From JAPLDB01 sp038206355 (GTDB lineage: Bacteria > Bacteroidota > Bacteroidia > AKYH767-A > 2013-40CM-41-45): a stretch of DNA of 64,000 bases. The notes beneath the pieces were generated by a model that was given only the letters and a program-made list of their open reading frames with translations, was not told where the DNA came from and did no database searches. Where the stretch lies: positions 1 through 64,000 of the forward strand of contig JBBRAY010000018.1 of NCBI GenBank assembly GCA_038206355.1, given 5' to 3'. The position numbers were made by a program, and so were the translations under genes. Positions 36,430 through 45,700 of the stretch are shown one piece after another. Position 1 is the first letter of the stretch, and each line of letters begins with the position of its first letter.

Positions 36430-36590
36430 GCGGCTTGTTTTTTGGCAACCAATACAGATTTGTACTTCTCGAAATTAAAGGTTGATTTGCGTTGCATTGA
36501 AGCATGCGGATCGCAGATCATCATGCTGCGGCGAATTAATGCAAGAATTTGTTTTTCAGTTTGCAGGGTTGTTGGGTGAATTTTTTCCAT
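36426..36590 (-). CDS. Small hypothetical protein (54 residues)
   Basis: ATG at 36590 opens a 54-residue frame: MEKIHPTTLQTEKQILALIR, then a region with Met/Cys/Asp/His (RSMMICDPHASMQ) and a basic C-terminus (FEKYKSVLVAKKQAA). The stop TGA overlaps the ATG of the 28-residue membrane peptide gene, so the two form a coupled pair between the TIGR02757 gene and the response regulator. No family recognised; coding status is supported mainly by the overlap and amino-acid composition. Confidence 0.5.
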   Translation of the reverse strand: MEKIHPTTLQTEKQILALIRRSMMICDPHASMQRKSTFNFEKYKSVLVAKKQAA

Positions 36591-36649
36591 TGTAGTGAGT
36601 ATTTATTCTTGTTTTTTTGATTGCGGTTTGAGGATACTTGTAGCAGATT

Positions 36650-37096
36650 TTAGTCGTGTGAAAGAAATTTTCGGACATTTTCAGCATCAAGTGGTTTTAC
36701 CAGGTAATCGATAACATTTGGATTTGAATAGGTTAAATCAATTGTTTTTTGATCATTTGTTCCTGTTACGATTACTATGCTGCATTTTTGTTTTACAAAT
36801 TCCGGCATTTTGCTGAATTCATTCAGGAATTCCAGTCCGCTCATTCCCGTCATATTGAGGTCGAGAAATATGAGTTCCGGTACCTCATCCAGTCTTTTGA
36901 TATTTGATAATTCCTGTATCACTTCCTGTCCTTTTGTTTTTAATTCTATTGTTTTTGCCAGTTTAATTCCCTTCAAAATGATCTTCTCAATCTCCAGGTC
37001 AATTTCGCTATCATCTATAATGATGACTTTGTTGTAGCGGGGTAATCTTTGTTGTTTGATTTCATTCCCCGAGGGGTTTGTGTGTTTTGCTGTCAT
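36650..37096 (-). CDS. Stand-alone response regulator receiver protein
   Basis: The 148-residue product is a single receiver domain with a 20-residue N-terminal extension. Acidic residues Asp28 and Asp29 (IIIDDSEID), phosphoacceptor Asp79 (LIFLDLNMTGMSG), Thr in IVIVTGT and Lys in YLVKPLD complete the active site. There is no output domain, so it probably signals by protein contact, as CheY- or Spo0F-like proteins do, perhaps within a phosphorelay such as the hybrid kinase at 26-28.8 kb. Its upstream region shares a TGTCCCTTTAC element with the XRE gene at 41 kb. Confidence 0.9.
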   Translation of the reverse strand: MTAKHTNPSGNEIKQQRLPRYNKVIIIDDSEIDLEIEKIILKGIKLAKTIELKTKGQEVIQELSNIKRLDEVPELIFLDLNMTGMSGLEFLNEFSKMPEFVKQKCSIVIVTGTNDQKTIDLTYSNPNVIDYLVKPLDAENVRKFLSHD

Positions 37097-37458
37097 AAAA
37101 GTTAAGGTTTTAAGTAGTTAGAAATACATTCAGTTAAGTGGCACAAAGATGCAGCATGCGCATACCCCAGGTAAAGGGACATTTTTAAAGTAAATAGACA
37201 GTTGGATGGTGCTTATAGCGAAAGCAATAAAAGCCGAATATTTATCAAAATTGATGATTCGGTATTCTCAAGCGAAAAAATGAGAAATTTAAAGCAATAA
37301 ATTGTTTATGCCAAAACAAATTTAAATATCTGTTTATTAAGGCATTACTAAAATAAACAACAAAAAAGTTGCGGCAATAATATATTACCCCAACTTTGCG
37401 TTGAATTAGACATTCAGATTTAGATCAAAAAACCTGAATCAATATTTAAAGGAGTGAA
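37097..37458. other. AT-rich intergenic region with shared upstream element
   Basis: This 362-base gap between the divergent-side response regulator and a small gene is AT-rich. On the reverse strand TGTCCCTTTAC (37171-37181) is followed after 19 bases by CATCTTTG (37144-37151), a near match to TAnnTTTG, about 48 bases upstream of the response regulator ATG. The same pair occurs upstream of the XRE gene. No other feature is visible. Confidence 0.4.
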
Positions 37459-37662
37459 TTACTCCTTTGAAGCCGGACTGGATGAAGGATCGACACCATC
37501 ATTGACAATTACATCAGAGAATGTTTGACCTTCTGACTTTTGATAAAATTCTGATGACCTCATTTTATCTGTATCTTTTGGTGAAATTTGAACTTCACCG
37601 GATTCCAGGATTGTAAACTGAATCCCCAGCGACATTAGTATTGAAATTAATAGTTCCAGCAT
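37459..37662 (-). CDS. Small hypothetical protein (67 residues)
   Basis: The frame begins MLELLISILMSLGIQFTILE, a hydrophobic first 20 residues that may anchor it in the membrane, and continues with an acidic, Ser-rich tail (VNDGVDPSSSPASKE). It stands alone, divergent from the paralogue pair that starts at 37787. No family recognised. Its size and lack of homology memory leave coding status moderately supported. Confidence 0.5.
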   Translation of the reverse strand: MLELLISILMSLGIQFTILESGEVQISPKDTDKMRSSEFYQKSEGQTFSDVIVNDGVDPSSSPASKE

Positions 37663-37786
37663 TTTAGTAGTTTTTTATGTTTTTAATAATGGCAATATGC
37701 ACTCCACGCCAGACAGAAAAATTGAAAACCGGTCACAAACCTTACATAGTAATAAACTTTAGTTTTTACAGTAAAAAACGCTGAAA

Positions 37787-39268
37787 ATGACGACCTTAAA
37801 TAGTTTTAAAAACCTGGTGAATAAGTTGAAAAGAGAAGAGGTAAAATCCCTGCTTAAGTATTTGCGCTATTACCAGGATGCAAAGGACGATACAAAAGGA
37901 AAAGGGGTAATGCTGATTGAAGCCATTCTTGCAGATCCTGACTGTACTACAAAGGATATTCAAATTGGACTATATGGTTCTGAAAATTACCATGCTTTTA
38001 ATAAACTCCTCAATCGGACGAAAGATAAGATTTATGAGGTAATGCTTTTTGATCAGAATCTATCGAAAGAATTCTACTCAGATCGAAACAGGGCAGTATT
38101 TGAAATAAGAAAAAAATTAGTTCAAAGTGAGATATTATATCTTCGTGGGATGACAGATGAGCTTGAGTCTTTTCAAAATAAGATTATTTCAAAAGCTAAG
38201 CAATATGAGGTTTATGATAGCTTAATTGAAGCACTACGAGCTAAGCAGCGATATGTCGGATTTAGATTTGGAAAAACTAGCTATGACCGAATAGAAAATG
38301 AAATTTTGAAATATGAGATAAACAGAAAAGCTGTAATACAATCACGAAGCCTCTTTACAAAGATTATGTCTGTAATTAATCAATCCAATACATCCAATGA
38401 TTATAAGGATGATTTATACCAAGCAATAAATTTACTTACAAAGGATTTTCAAACGACAAGTTCAAGTACCGTTGGTTACTATCTCTATTATTTGCAGGCA
38501 GAGTGGTTTCAAATTAATAACTTATATAAAGATGCAGAATCCATACTAAGTAAACTTTTGAAATTGGTTTTAGAAAATCATTCGATTTATACGAAAACTC
38601 GTCACGGAGATGTTTTAATGAACCTATCCTTTAATGAACTTCATTTAGGAAATTTTGACTTAGCATTGCAAAATGCTGTTTTGGCGAAATCCTATTATGA
38701 AAACAATTCTGTTACAATGGACGTTGCGAAGGAATTGGAATTCTATTGTAGGTTTTTTCTAAAAGATATCGATAATTCCGAAAAACTAATAGACGAAATT
38801 TACAACTCAACCCGTAGCAGCAATACCCCATTTCTATATAGTAAACGTGCATACCTTTATGCCTGCCTTAAAACTTTAAAAGGCGATTTTTCCGGTTCAA
38901 ATGAGTTGCTTCAGGAAGTTAAAGAAATTGAAAAAGATAAAGAAGGGTGGAATCTTGGCAAGCGGATTTTAACCATCATCAACAGGATTGAATCAAAAGA
39001 CCTTGAAAGTGCCGACCTGAAAGTACTGAGTCTGGAAAAATTTTTAAAGCGAATATTAAAATTCAGGCATGTCAGAAAAAGAGACATAGCCATACTTCGC
39101 ATTCTCCTGAAACTAATTAATGAAGGGTTTGATTTTGAAAAAGTTTACTTACAAAGGAAAAGGTATTTTGATCTGTTGGAAAGCGATGATCCTGATTATG
39201 GATGGAAAATAAAATCACCTGAGATGATTGTTTTTCATCAGTGGTTTAAAACCAAGTTTGGCAAATAG
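37787..39268 (+). CDS. Hypothetical alpha-helical (TPR-like) protein, first of a tandem paralogue pair
   Basis: The 493-residue product is rich in Leu, Lys, Glu and Ile and looks fully alpha-helical, with tetratricopeptide-like periodicity in the second half (YKDAESILSKLLKLV, LGNFDLALQNAVLAKSYY, KTLKGDFSGSNELLQEVKEI). The N-terminus (SFKNLVNKLKREEVKSLLKY) resembles a short helical DNA- or protein-binding module followed by an ADPDCTTKDIQIGLYGS turn. It is clearly paralogous to the next gene over its whole length (for example PFLYSKRAYLYACLKTLKGD versus PFLFSKRAYLFACIKTIQGD). No catalytic motif is seen and no named family is recognised. A scaffold or regulatory role is inference. Confidence 0.75.
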   Translation: MTTLNSFKNLVNKLKREEVKSLLKYLRYYQDAKDDTKGKGVMLIEAILADPDCTTKDIQIGLYGSENYHAFNKLLNRTKDKIYEVMLFDQNLSKEFYSDRNRAVFEIRKKLVQSEILYLRGMTDELESFQNKIISKAKQYEVYDSLIEALRAKQRYVGFRFGKTSYDRIENEILKYEINRKAVIQSRSLFTKIMSVINQSNTSNDYKDDLYQAINLLTKDFQTTSSSTVGYYLYYLQAEWFQINNLYKDAESILSKLLKLVLENHSIYTKTRHGDVLMNLSFNELHLGNFDLALQNAVLAKSYYENNSVTMDVAKELEFYCRFFLKDIDNSEKLIDEIYNSTRSSNTPFLYSKRAYLYACLKTLKGDFSGSNELLQEVKEIEKDKEGWNLGKRILTIINRIESKDLESADLKVLSLEKFLKRILKFRHVRKRDIAILRILLKLINEGFDFEKVYLQRKRYFDLLESDDPDYGWKIKSPEMIVFHQWFKTKFGK

Positions 39269-39394
39269 TCATGATAAAAATAGAAATGAATTGTCATTTT
39301 CACTTTAAACTTCATTTACTTTTCAGTTTCACGAACATTTGTCAATTTGTAACCCTCAAATCCAAGTACTAACCTGTAAACAACACTAGGCCGG

Positions 39395-40888
39395 ATGACA
39401 CATTCCATTATTTTACTCAGGGAATTATTGTCAAGATTGACAAAAAAGGAACTGGTATTATTAAAAAAGAAAATTGCAAGCAATCCGGATAGTGAAGGAG
39501 TCAGGACAGGCCGTAGCAAAAAACTTGTAAATCTACTTTTATCCAACCCGGAATTTACTTCAACAAAAATTGAAAGGGAAATTTATGGTGGACCTAACCA
39601 TGCAGCTTTTTCAAAACTCATTGAAAGAACGATTGAAAGAATTGATAAGATATTTTTGAATTTCAACAGGGATTCAGTCCAATTTTATTCCGAGAGAAAC
39701 TACACATTTTTTAGCCTCAAACGAAAGCTTTTAATCTTACAGATTCGCTTTTTAAGAGGAATTGAGTTTGAAATTTCACTTCAGTTTGAAAAAATAATTT
39801 CTTTATCCAAAAAGTATGAGCTTTATGAAATTCTTATAGAGGCATTGATAGTCAAGCAACGGTATGCTGTTTTACATAAGGGCCAAAATGCAATTGATCA
39901 TATTGAGAAAAAAATTATCAAATATGATGAGATTAGAAAAAAAATTCAGAGGGCAAGGGGATTATGGACAAATTTAGCAGCGCGAATAAACCGATCAATA
40001 TCTTCAGATGACTATAAAGATGATTTAGCAAGAGCAGTTTCCATTCTAAAGAGTGATTTTGCTGAGACAAATTCGGCTACAATCTGCTACTTTTATTTTT
40101 TTCTTGAGGTTGAGTCACATCATATTGTGAGAAAATATGAAGAAGCGGAGGTATTCTTAAAAAAGGCACTTAATTTAATTATGGGAAATAGTTCTTTATA
40201 TACCTTAGCGAGACACAGCGATGTCTTGATTAATCTGTCAAATAATAATATTTTTCTAGGAAAATTTCAATTAGCAAAAGAGCAGGCCTTAAAAGCCAGA
40301 GAATTAATAGATTTAAGATCTGAAAACTCGGACATTACTTTCGAAGTCGAATTCTTTGCAAGATTCTACAATGGAGAGATTGATAATGCAGCAAAAATTA
40401 TTGAGGAAATTTATCATACTACTCGCTTAAGAAACAGCCCCTTTTTGTTTAGTAAACGCGCCTATCTTTTTGCTTGTATTAAAACTATTCAGGGTGATAT
40501 AAGGAGATCAAATGAATTAATGCTAGATGTGAAAGCAATTGAAAAAGATAAAAGTGGGTGGAATATCGGCAGACGTGTGCTTACCATTATTAATTGTATT
40601 GAAGCAGGCGAATTTGAAAGCGCTGATTTAAAAGTAATGAATCTTGAAAAATATCTCAAGCGCATTACAAAAATGCACAATGTGAGAAAGCGGAATATAA
40701 TCATCTTCAGAATCCTTCTCAAACTTATGAATGAAGGATTCGATTTTCAGAAAACTTACAAGCGCCGCAAGAAGTACTTTGAGCTCCTCGAAGGCAATGA
40801 TCCTGATTACAAATGGAATATTAAATCGCCTGAACTCATTATCTTTCATGAATGGTTCAAAGGGAAAATAAAGCAGAAATCCAAGTGA
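39395..40888 (+). CDS. Hypothetical alpha-helical (TPR-like) protein, second of a tandem paralogue pair
   Basis: The 497-residue product aligns end to end with the preceding 493-residue protein. Shared anchors are NPEFTSTKIEREIYGGPNHA (counterpart DPDCTTKDIQIGLYGSENYH), NRSISSDDYKDDLARAVSIL, and the C-terminal NDPDYKWNIKSPELIIFHEW. Conservation is highest in the last 130 residues, suggesting that the C-terminal end carries the shared function while the N-terminal half has diverged. The two genes lie in the same direction 126 bases apart, between a response regulator and an XRE regulator. Function unknown. Confidence 0.75.
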   Translation: MTHSIILLRELLSRLTKKELVLLKKKIASNPDSEGVRTGRSKKLVNLLLSNPEFTSTKIEREIYGGPNHAAFSKLIERTIERIDKIFLNFNRDSVQFYSERNYTFFSLKRKLLILQIRFLRGIEFEISLQFEKIISLSKKYELYEILIEALIVKQRYAVLHKGQNAIDHIEKKIIKYDEIRKKIQRARGLWTNLAARINRSISSDDYKDDLARAVSILKSDFAETNSATICYFYFFLEVESHHIVRKYEEAEVFLKKALNLIMGNSSLYTLARHSDVLINLSNNNIFLGKFQLAKEQALKARELIDLRSENSDITFEVEFFARFYNGEIDNAAKIIEEIYHTTRLRNSPFLFSKRAYLFACIKTIQGDIRRSNELMLDVKAIEKDKSGWNIGRRVLTIINCIEAGEFESADLKVMNLEKYLKRITKMHNVRKRNIIIFRILLKLMNEGFDFQKTYKRRKKYFELLEGNDPDYKWNIKSPELIIFHEWFKGKIKQKSK

Positions 40889-40981
40889 TGGAGATTTCAG
40901 TGGTCTCTGTTAAGAAAACCTTCACCTATATTTTTACATGTTTTCAATTCCCTAAATGCCTTTATGTGAACACTTTGAAAT

Positions 40982-41284
40982 TCAGGAAACCATTTTTCTC
41001 TTTTTGATCCGATGCGGGAGCTTTACTGACTGAAAGAACTCAAGTAGTGAAATGTCCAGCGCTTCACAAACAAGAATCAGTTTTTTCATACTTATGTTTT
41101 TGCCGTTTTCCCATCCATAGTAAGCCGACCGGTTCATTTGGTACTGGTAGGCAAAATACTCCGCACATTTATAACCCTTCTGGATTCTCTGTTTGCGGAT
41201 AGCTGACCCGATACTAAGCATGAGATTTCTTAAATCGGAGGATGAGATGGGACCTTCCGTATTAAGGTAGATTACGTTTTTCAT
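40982..41284 (-). CDS. XRE-type helix-turn-helix regulator
   Basis: The 100-residue product has a central Xre-like HTH, from IGSAIRKQRIQKGYKCAEYF through AYQYQMNRSAYYGWENGKNI to MKKLILVCEALDISLLEFFQ. The family binds operator DNA as a dimer. The N-terminal 20 residues precede the HTH and the tail is basic (HRIKKRKMVS). It has its own upstream region with an inverted repeat (41354-41367) and a promoter-like pair shared with the response regulator gene. Its targets could include the neighbouring paralogue pair; this is inference. Confidence 0.82.
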   Translation of the reverse strand: MKNVIYLNTEGPISSSDLRNLMLSIGSAIRKQRIQKGYKCAEYFAYQYQMNRSAYYGWENGKNISMKKLILVCEALDISLLEFFQSVKLPHRIKKRKMVS

Positions 41285-41311
41285 TTTATGTGGTTTTATA
41301 GTTTATGGATG

Positions 41312-41367
41312 CAAAAGAGCACTACCACATAGCGGGAGTAAAGGGACAAAAAGTGTCTCATAAGACA
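41312..41367 (-). promoter_or_regulatory. Upstream region of the XRE gene: shared element and inverted repeat
   Basis: On the reverse strand TGTCCCTTTAC (41338-41348) is followed after 18 bases by CTCTTTTG (41312-41319), the same layout as upstream of the response regulator. Just outside lies an inverted repeat, TGTCT-CATA-AGACA (41354-41367), a possible operator for self-regulation. The rest of the 323-base gap (41285-41607) is AT-rich with nothing else evident. Confidence 0.35.
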
Positions 41368-41607
41368 TTTTTGAAAAAGCAAATATTTCTACAATGCCCG
41401 TATAGACCTGATAGGAACTTCTAATAAAATAAAATCTGTTGAAATAAAATTTTTACAAATCAATCCTTTTCAATCTTGCGCAAGACATAGAAAAGAATGC
41501 CCTCATTCTAATTTAATAGAAAATAAATCAGGGACTTTCAACAGAAATCTCCCGGTAATCTGAAAAATATTCCATATTAAAAAACTCAAATTGAATTCCG
41601 GAGGCAG

Positions 41608-42675
41608 TTAAAAACCCATTCTTGCCAGTGGTGTAACATACTGTCCGGTAAAATCTCCATTCAGAAATTTATAATAGCCGGCAATGCCTATCATCGCTGC
41701 ATTGTCAGTACAAAATTCAAAAGCAGGAATAAATACTTTCCATCCGGCTTCAACTTCCATTTTCAGAAAAGCGCTGCGCAATCCGGAGTTGGCGCTCACA
41801 CCACCTGCCAGCGCAATGGTTTTAATGCCTGTTTCCGCTGATGCCATTTTCATCTTGCGCAAAAGAATTTCAATAATTGTAAACTGAATGGAAGCACAGA
41901 TGTCTGCCTTATTTTTTTCTATAAACATTTCATCTTTTGCCTTTGCATCCCTGATGAAATACAGAAATGACGTCTTCAATCCGCTGAATGAAAAATCAAG
42001 CCCGGAAATTTTTGGAAACGGAAACGGAAAAGCATGCGGATTGCCTTCTTTCGCATACTTATCAATGAGTGGTCCGCCCGGATAAGGAAGACCAAGAATC
42101 TTCGCCGATTTATCAAATGCTTCGCCGGATGCATCATCAAGCGTTTGACCGATCACTTCCATTTCAAGATGACTTTTGACCACCACAATCTGCGTATGTC
42201 CCCCTGAAACGGTGAGGCATAGAAACGGGAATGAAGGGACTTCCTGATTTTGATTCCCTCCATTTTCTTTTTTCAGAATAAAGTGCGCCAGAACATGGGC
42301 CTGCATGTGGTTCACTTCAATGAGCGGAATGTCAAGCGCCAGCGCAAAGGCCTTTGCAAATGAAACGCCTACCAGCAATGCGCCCATCAGCCCGGGTCCG
42401 CGCGTGAATGCAATTGCATGAAGATCGCCTGCCGTGATACCTGCTTTCTTCAGCGCCTCATCTACCACAGGAATAATTTTCTGCTGATGCGCTCGCGACG
42501 CCAGTTCCGGTATTACCCCTCCGTAAAACTGATGAATTGCCTGGCTTGCAATGATGTTGGATAACACATGATTATTGCTCATAACCGATGCTGCCGTCTC
42601 ATCACAACTTGACTCTATTGCAAGTATATTTGTAATCTTGTTCGAAGAAGGATTCCGGTTATCTCGTTGTGACAT
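41608..42675 (-). CDS. tsaD: tRNA N6-adenosine threonylcarbamoyltransferase TsaD
   Basis: The 355-residue protein is a full-length TsaD/Kae1. It shows ILAIESSCDETAASV near the start, the metal-binding pair in VNHMQAHVLAHF (H-x-x-x-H), LTVSGGHTQIVV, DDASGEAFDKSAKILGLPYP and ALAGGVSANSGLR. TsaD transfers the threonylcarbamoyl group from TC-AMP to A37 of tRNAs that read ANN codons, with TsaB, TsaE and, in some bacteria, TsaC. MtaB in this window acts on its product. It is divergent from the TamB-like gene; the start is ATG at 42675. Confidence 0.95.
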   Translation of the reverse strand: MSQRDNRNPSSNKITNILAIESSCDETAASVMSNNHVLSNIIASQAIHQFYGGVIPELASRAHQQKIIPVVDEALKKAGITAGDLHAIAFTRGPGLMGALLVGVSFAKAFALALDIPLIEVNHMQAHVLAHFILKKENGGNQNQEVPSFPFLCLTVSGGHTQIVVVKSHLEMEVIGQTLDDASGEAFDKSAKILGLPYPGGPLIDKYAKEGNPHAFPFPFPKISGLDFSFSGLKTSFLYFIRDAKAKDEMFIEKNKADICASIQFTIIEILLRKMKMASAETGIKTIALAGGVSANSGLRSAFLKMEVEAGWKVFIPAFEFCTDNAAMIGIAGYYKFLNGDFTGQYVTPLARMGF

Positions 42676-42741
42676 TTAGTGCAGGTATTAATATCATTTC
42701 ACCTGTTTGAAGTCAGGATATCTTATTAATGCTATTTTCAA

Positions 42742-45700
42742 TTGAAGGGCAAAACTATCAAAAAACTGAAGCGCATATTTCTCTGGTTTACAGCAGTATT
42801 TTTACTGATTGTAGGACTTGCATTTTTGGTTGCAATGGCGCCCCCTGTTCAAACGTGGCTGGCCCATCGTGTTTCAGATTATCTCTCCAAAGAATTAAAG
42901 ACTAATGTTTACGTTGACAAAGTCCGCATTAATTTTTTCAAATCCCTGACTTTAAAAGGACTTTTAATTGAGGATTTACACCTGGATACGTTGCTTTATG
43001 CAGGCGAGCTTTCTCTTAACCTGAACGACATCAGCACAAAGAATCACATCCTCGATATTCATGAGATATCACTTACTGACGGCGGATTTTATCTGAGGGA
43101 ATACCATGGCGAAGTAAATAACAATCTTGATTTCATCCTTGAATATTTCTCTTCCGGAAGCAGTAATGATACCACTGCCCGGGATTACAAAATAACTGTG
43201 GAGAACCTGAAGTTGCAGAATGCCCGTTTTAAATATGAGGTAGAAGACGATACCTTACAGGAGCATGGAATGGATTACACGCACCTGGACATTCATAGCG
43301 TCTATGGAGATATCAGCAATATTCATTTTATCAATGATTCAATTTTCGGGAAGATCACCAACCTGTCGGCGAAGGAGCGTTGCGGATTTATTTTGTCTGC
43401 TTTTAACGGAGACGCAAAACTTTCTTCCGATGAAATGCGCATCACCGACTTGTCGATAAAAACACCATATACCGATTTACATACTGATCTTACTTTTAAT
43501 TATGACAGCTTCCCCGACTGGATAGAGTTCAATGACAGGATGAGATGGCATTCAGATTTCAGAGCGTCTAAAATTTCATTTACTGACATCGCATTTTTTG
43601 CCGGCGAGTATTTATGGGGCATTCACAATACCGTGAATCTTACAGGTGAATGCAAGGGAACGGTTACCCGTTTCAAATGTAAAAACGTAACGCTTGAATA
43701 CGGAAAGCAGACATTGTTCAAAGGGAATATAGCACTAACGGGATTGCCGAATATTGAAGAAACTTATTTTGATATTCTTGCTGATAAAATCACCACTGAT
43801 AAAAGAGATGTGGAAACCATACCACTATATCCGTTTGACAGCGCTTCACATGTGCGGCTGCCGGATAATCTCGCACAGTTAGGTAAGGTGAATTTTAAAG
43901 GTAAGTTTTCCGGTTTCTACAATGACTTTGTGGCCTATGGAAATATCAATACAGCACTTGGATATGTATCTTCAGATATAAACCTGAAATTTGATCCCAA
44001 ACAGAAAAAGGAATTCTACAAGGGGCATCTTGCTGCAAAGGAATTTGACATTGGCCGGCTTTCAGGTGTGGCTGAACTGGGTAATCTTTCGCTTACTGCA
44101 GATGTTGACGGAAGCGGACTTCGCCTTGACAACATGGAGACCAAGATGAATGGAGCCATTTCATTGTTTCAGTATAAGGACTATTCCTATCACAACATCA
44201 GTGTAAACGGTCAGGTATCAAGAAAACTTTTTGACGGAGCGTTGATCATTAATGAACCAAACATTGACCTGGTATTTAATGGTCAGGTTGATTTTCAGGA
44301 AGACATTCCCGTATTTGATTTTACTGCAGATGTCAATCGTCTGCGACTGGATAAACTGAACCTCTTCGTACTGCCCGGGGAAGCAGAGATCAGTTCTCAC
44401 CTGCAAATAAATTTTTCCGGTAATTCGCCTGATAACTGGGAGGGAGAAGTGGAAGCAAATAACTTTAATTACAAAGTTGATAAGAAGCTCTACCATGTAA
44501 ACAATGTTTCAATATCGTCTGATTTGGATGCTGTTTCCAGGGGCATTCACATCAGGTCTGACTTTACGGATGGTGATCTGCGGGGGCAGTTTGAATTTAA
44601 AACCCTTGCAGACGCGTTTACTCAACTCATCCCCGAGTATTTTCCGGCGCTGATGCCTGACATTGAAAGGGTGGTGAGTAACCAGAATTTTACGTTTGAC
44701 ATTCGCCTGAAGAATACCTCATTAATTACAGAAATATTTCTTCCTTCCTGGAGCGTTGATCCGTCAACCGTTGTCAACGGGCATTTCAACAGCATGTTAA
44801 ATAAATTTGAATGCAACATCAGCTCTGATGAAATCAGGTATAAGAACTTCAGATTGATGAATGAAAAATTAGCACTCGATGCCGGCAGAGAAGTGGTGTC
44901 CGTTCGTGCAACTGCAAATCGCTTATTTTATTCCGATAGTTCTTTTATTGAATCGCCGGTGCTGGCAGCAAGCGGGAGTTTAAATGAAGTGAACTTCTCT
45001 TTACATTTTGCCGACAGTGCAGTATTTGCCAACAGGGGAATTTTCAATGGTAAATTTGAAATAAAGTCACCACATCAATATCATCTTAATTTTAAAGATG
45101 CCGATGTAACGCTGAATGGAAAAGTATGGAAGATCAATCCTGAAAACGCGCTGGATATTGACAGCAGTGCTTTGGTATTTAACTCATTTGCTTTCGAATC
45201 AGAAAAAGCAACGATAGGCTTGCAGGGAATAATTTCAGAAAGTGAAAATGATACGCTTTTTTTCAATACGGCAAATTTTTCTCTTGAAGATCTGAATTCA
45301 TTTCTCCGGAAATATTCGGTGAGCACCGGCGGAGTTCTCAATGGCAGTGCAAGCATCAGCAACATTTATAATAAACCGCTTCTCCTTGCCGACCTCAGAA
45401 TTTATTCTCTGGCGGTGAATGAAGACACGCTCGGGAATGCAGTGATCTCAAGTGGCTACGACAATAGGAAAAAATCAATTCATCTTGCGGCAAATGTGAT
45501 GAAGAATAATTTCAATACCATTCATATTGACGGGGATTATTATTTCAGCCGTGATAATGACAACCTTGACTTTGACATCAAACTGATTAATTTTTACCTC
45601 AACCCTTATGAACGGTATATGGCTGATGTGGTCAGAGATGTCAGGGGAAAACTTTCGGCTGAATTAAAGCTGAAAGGGACGTTCAGCAAACCGGCACTGA

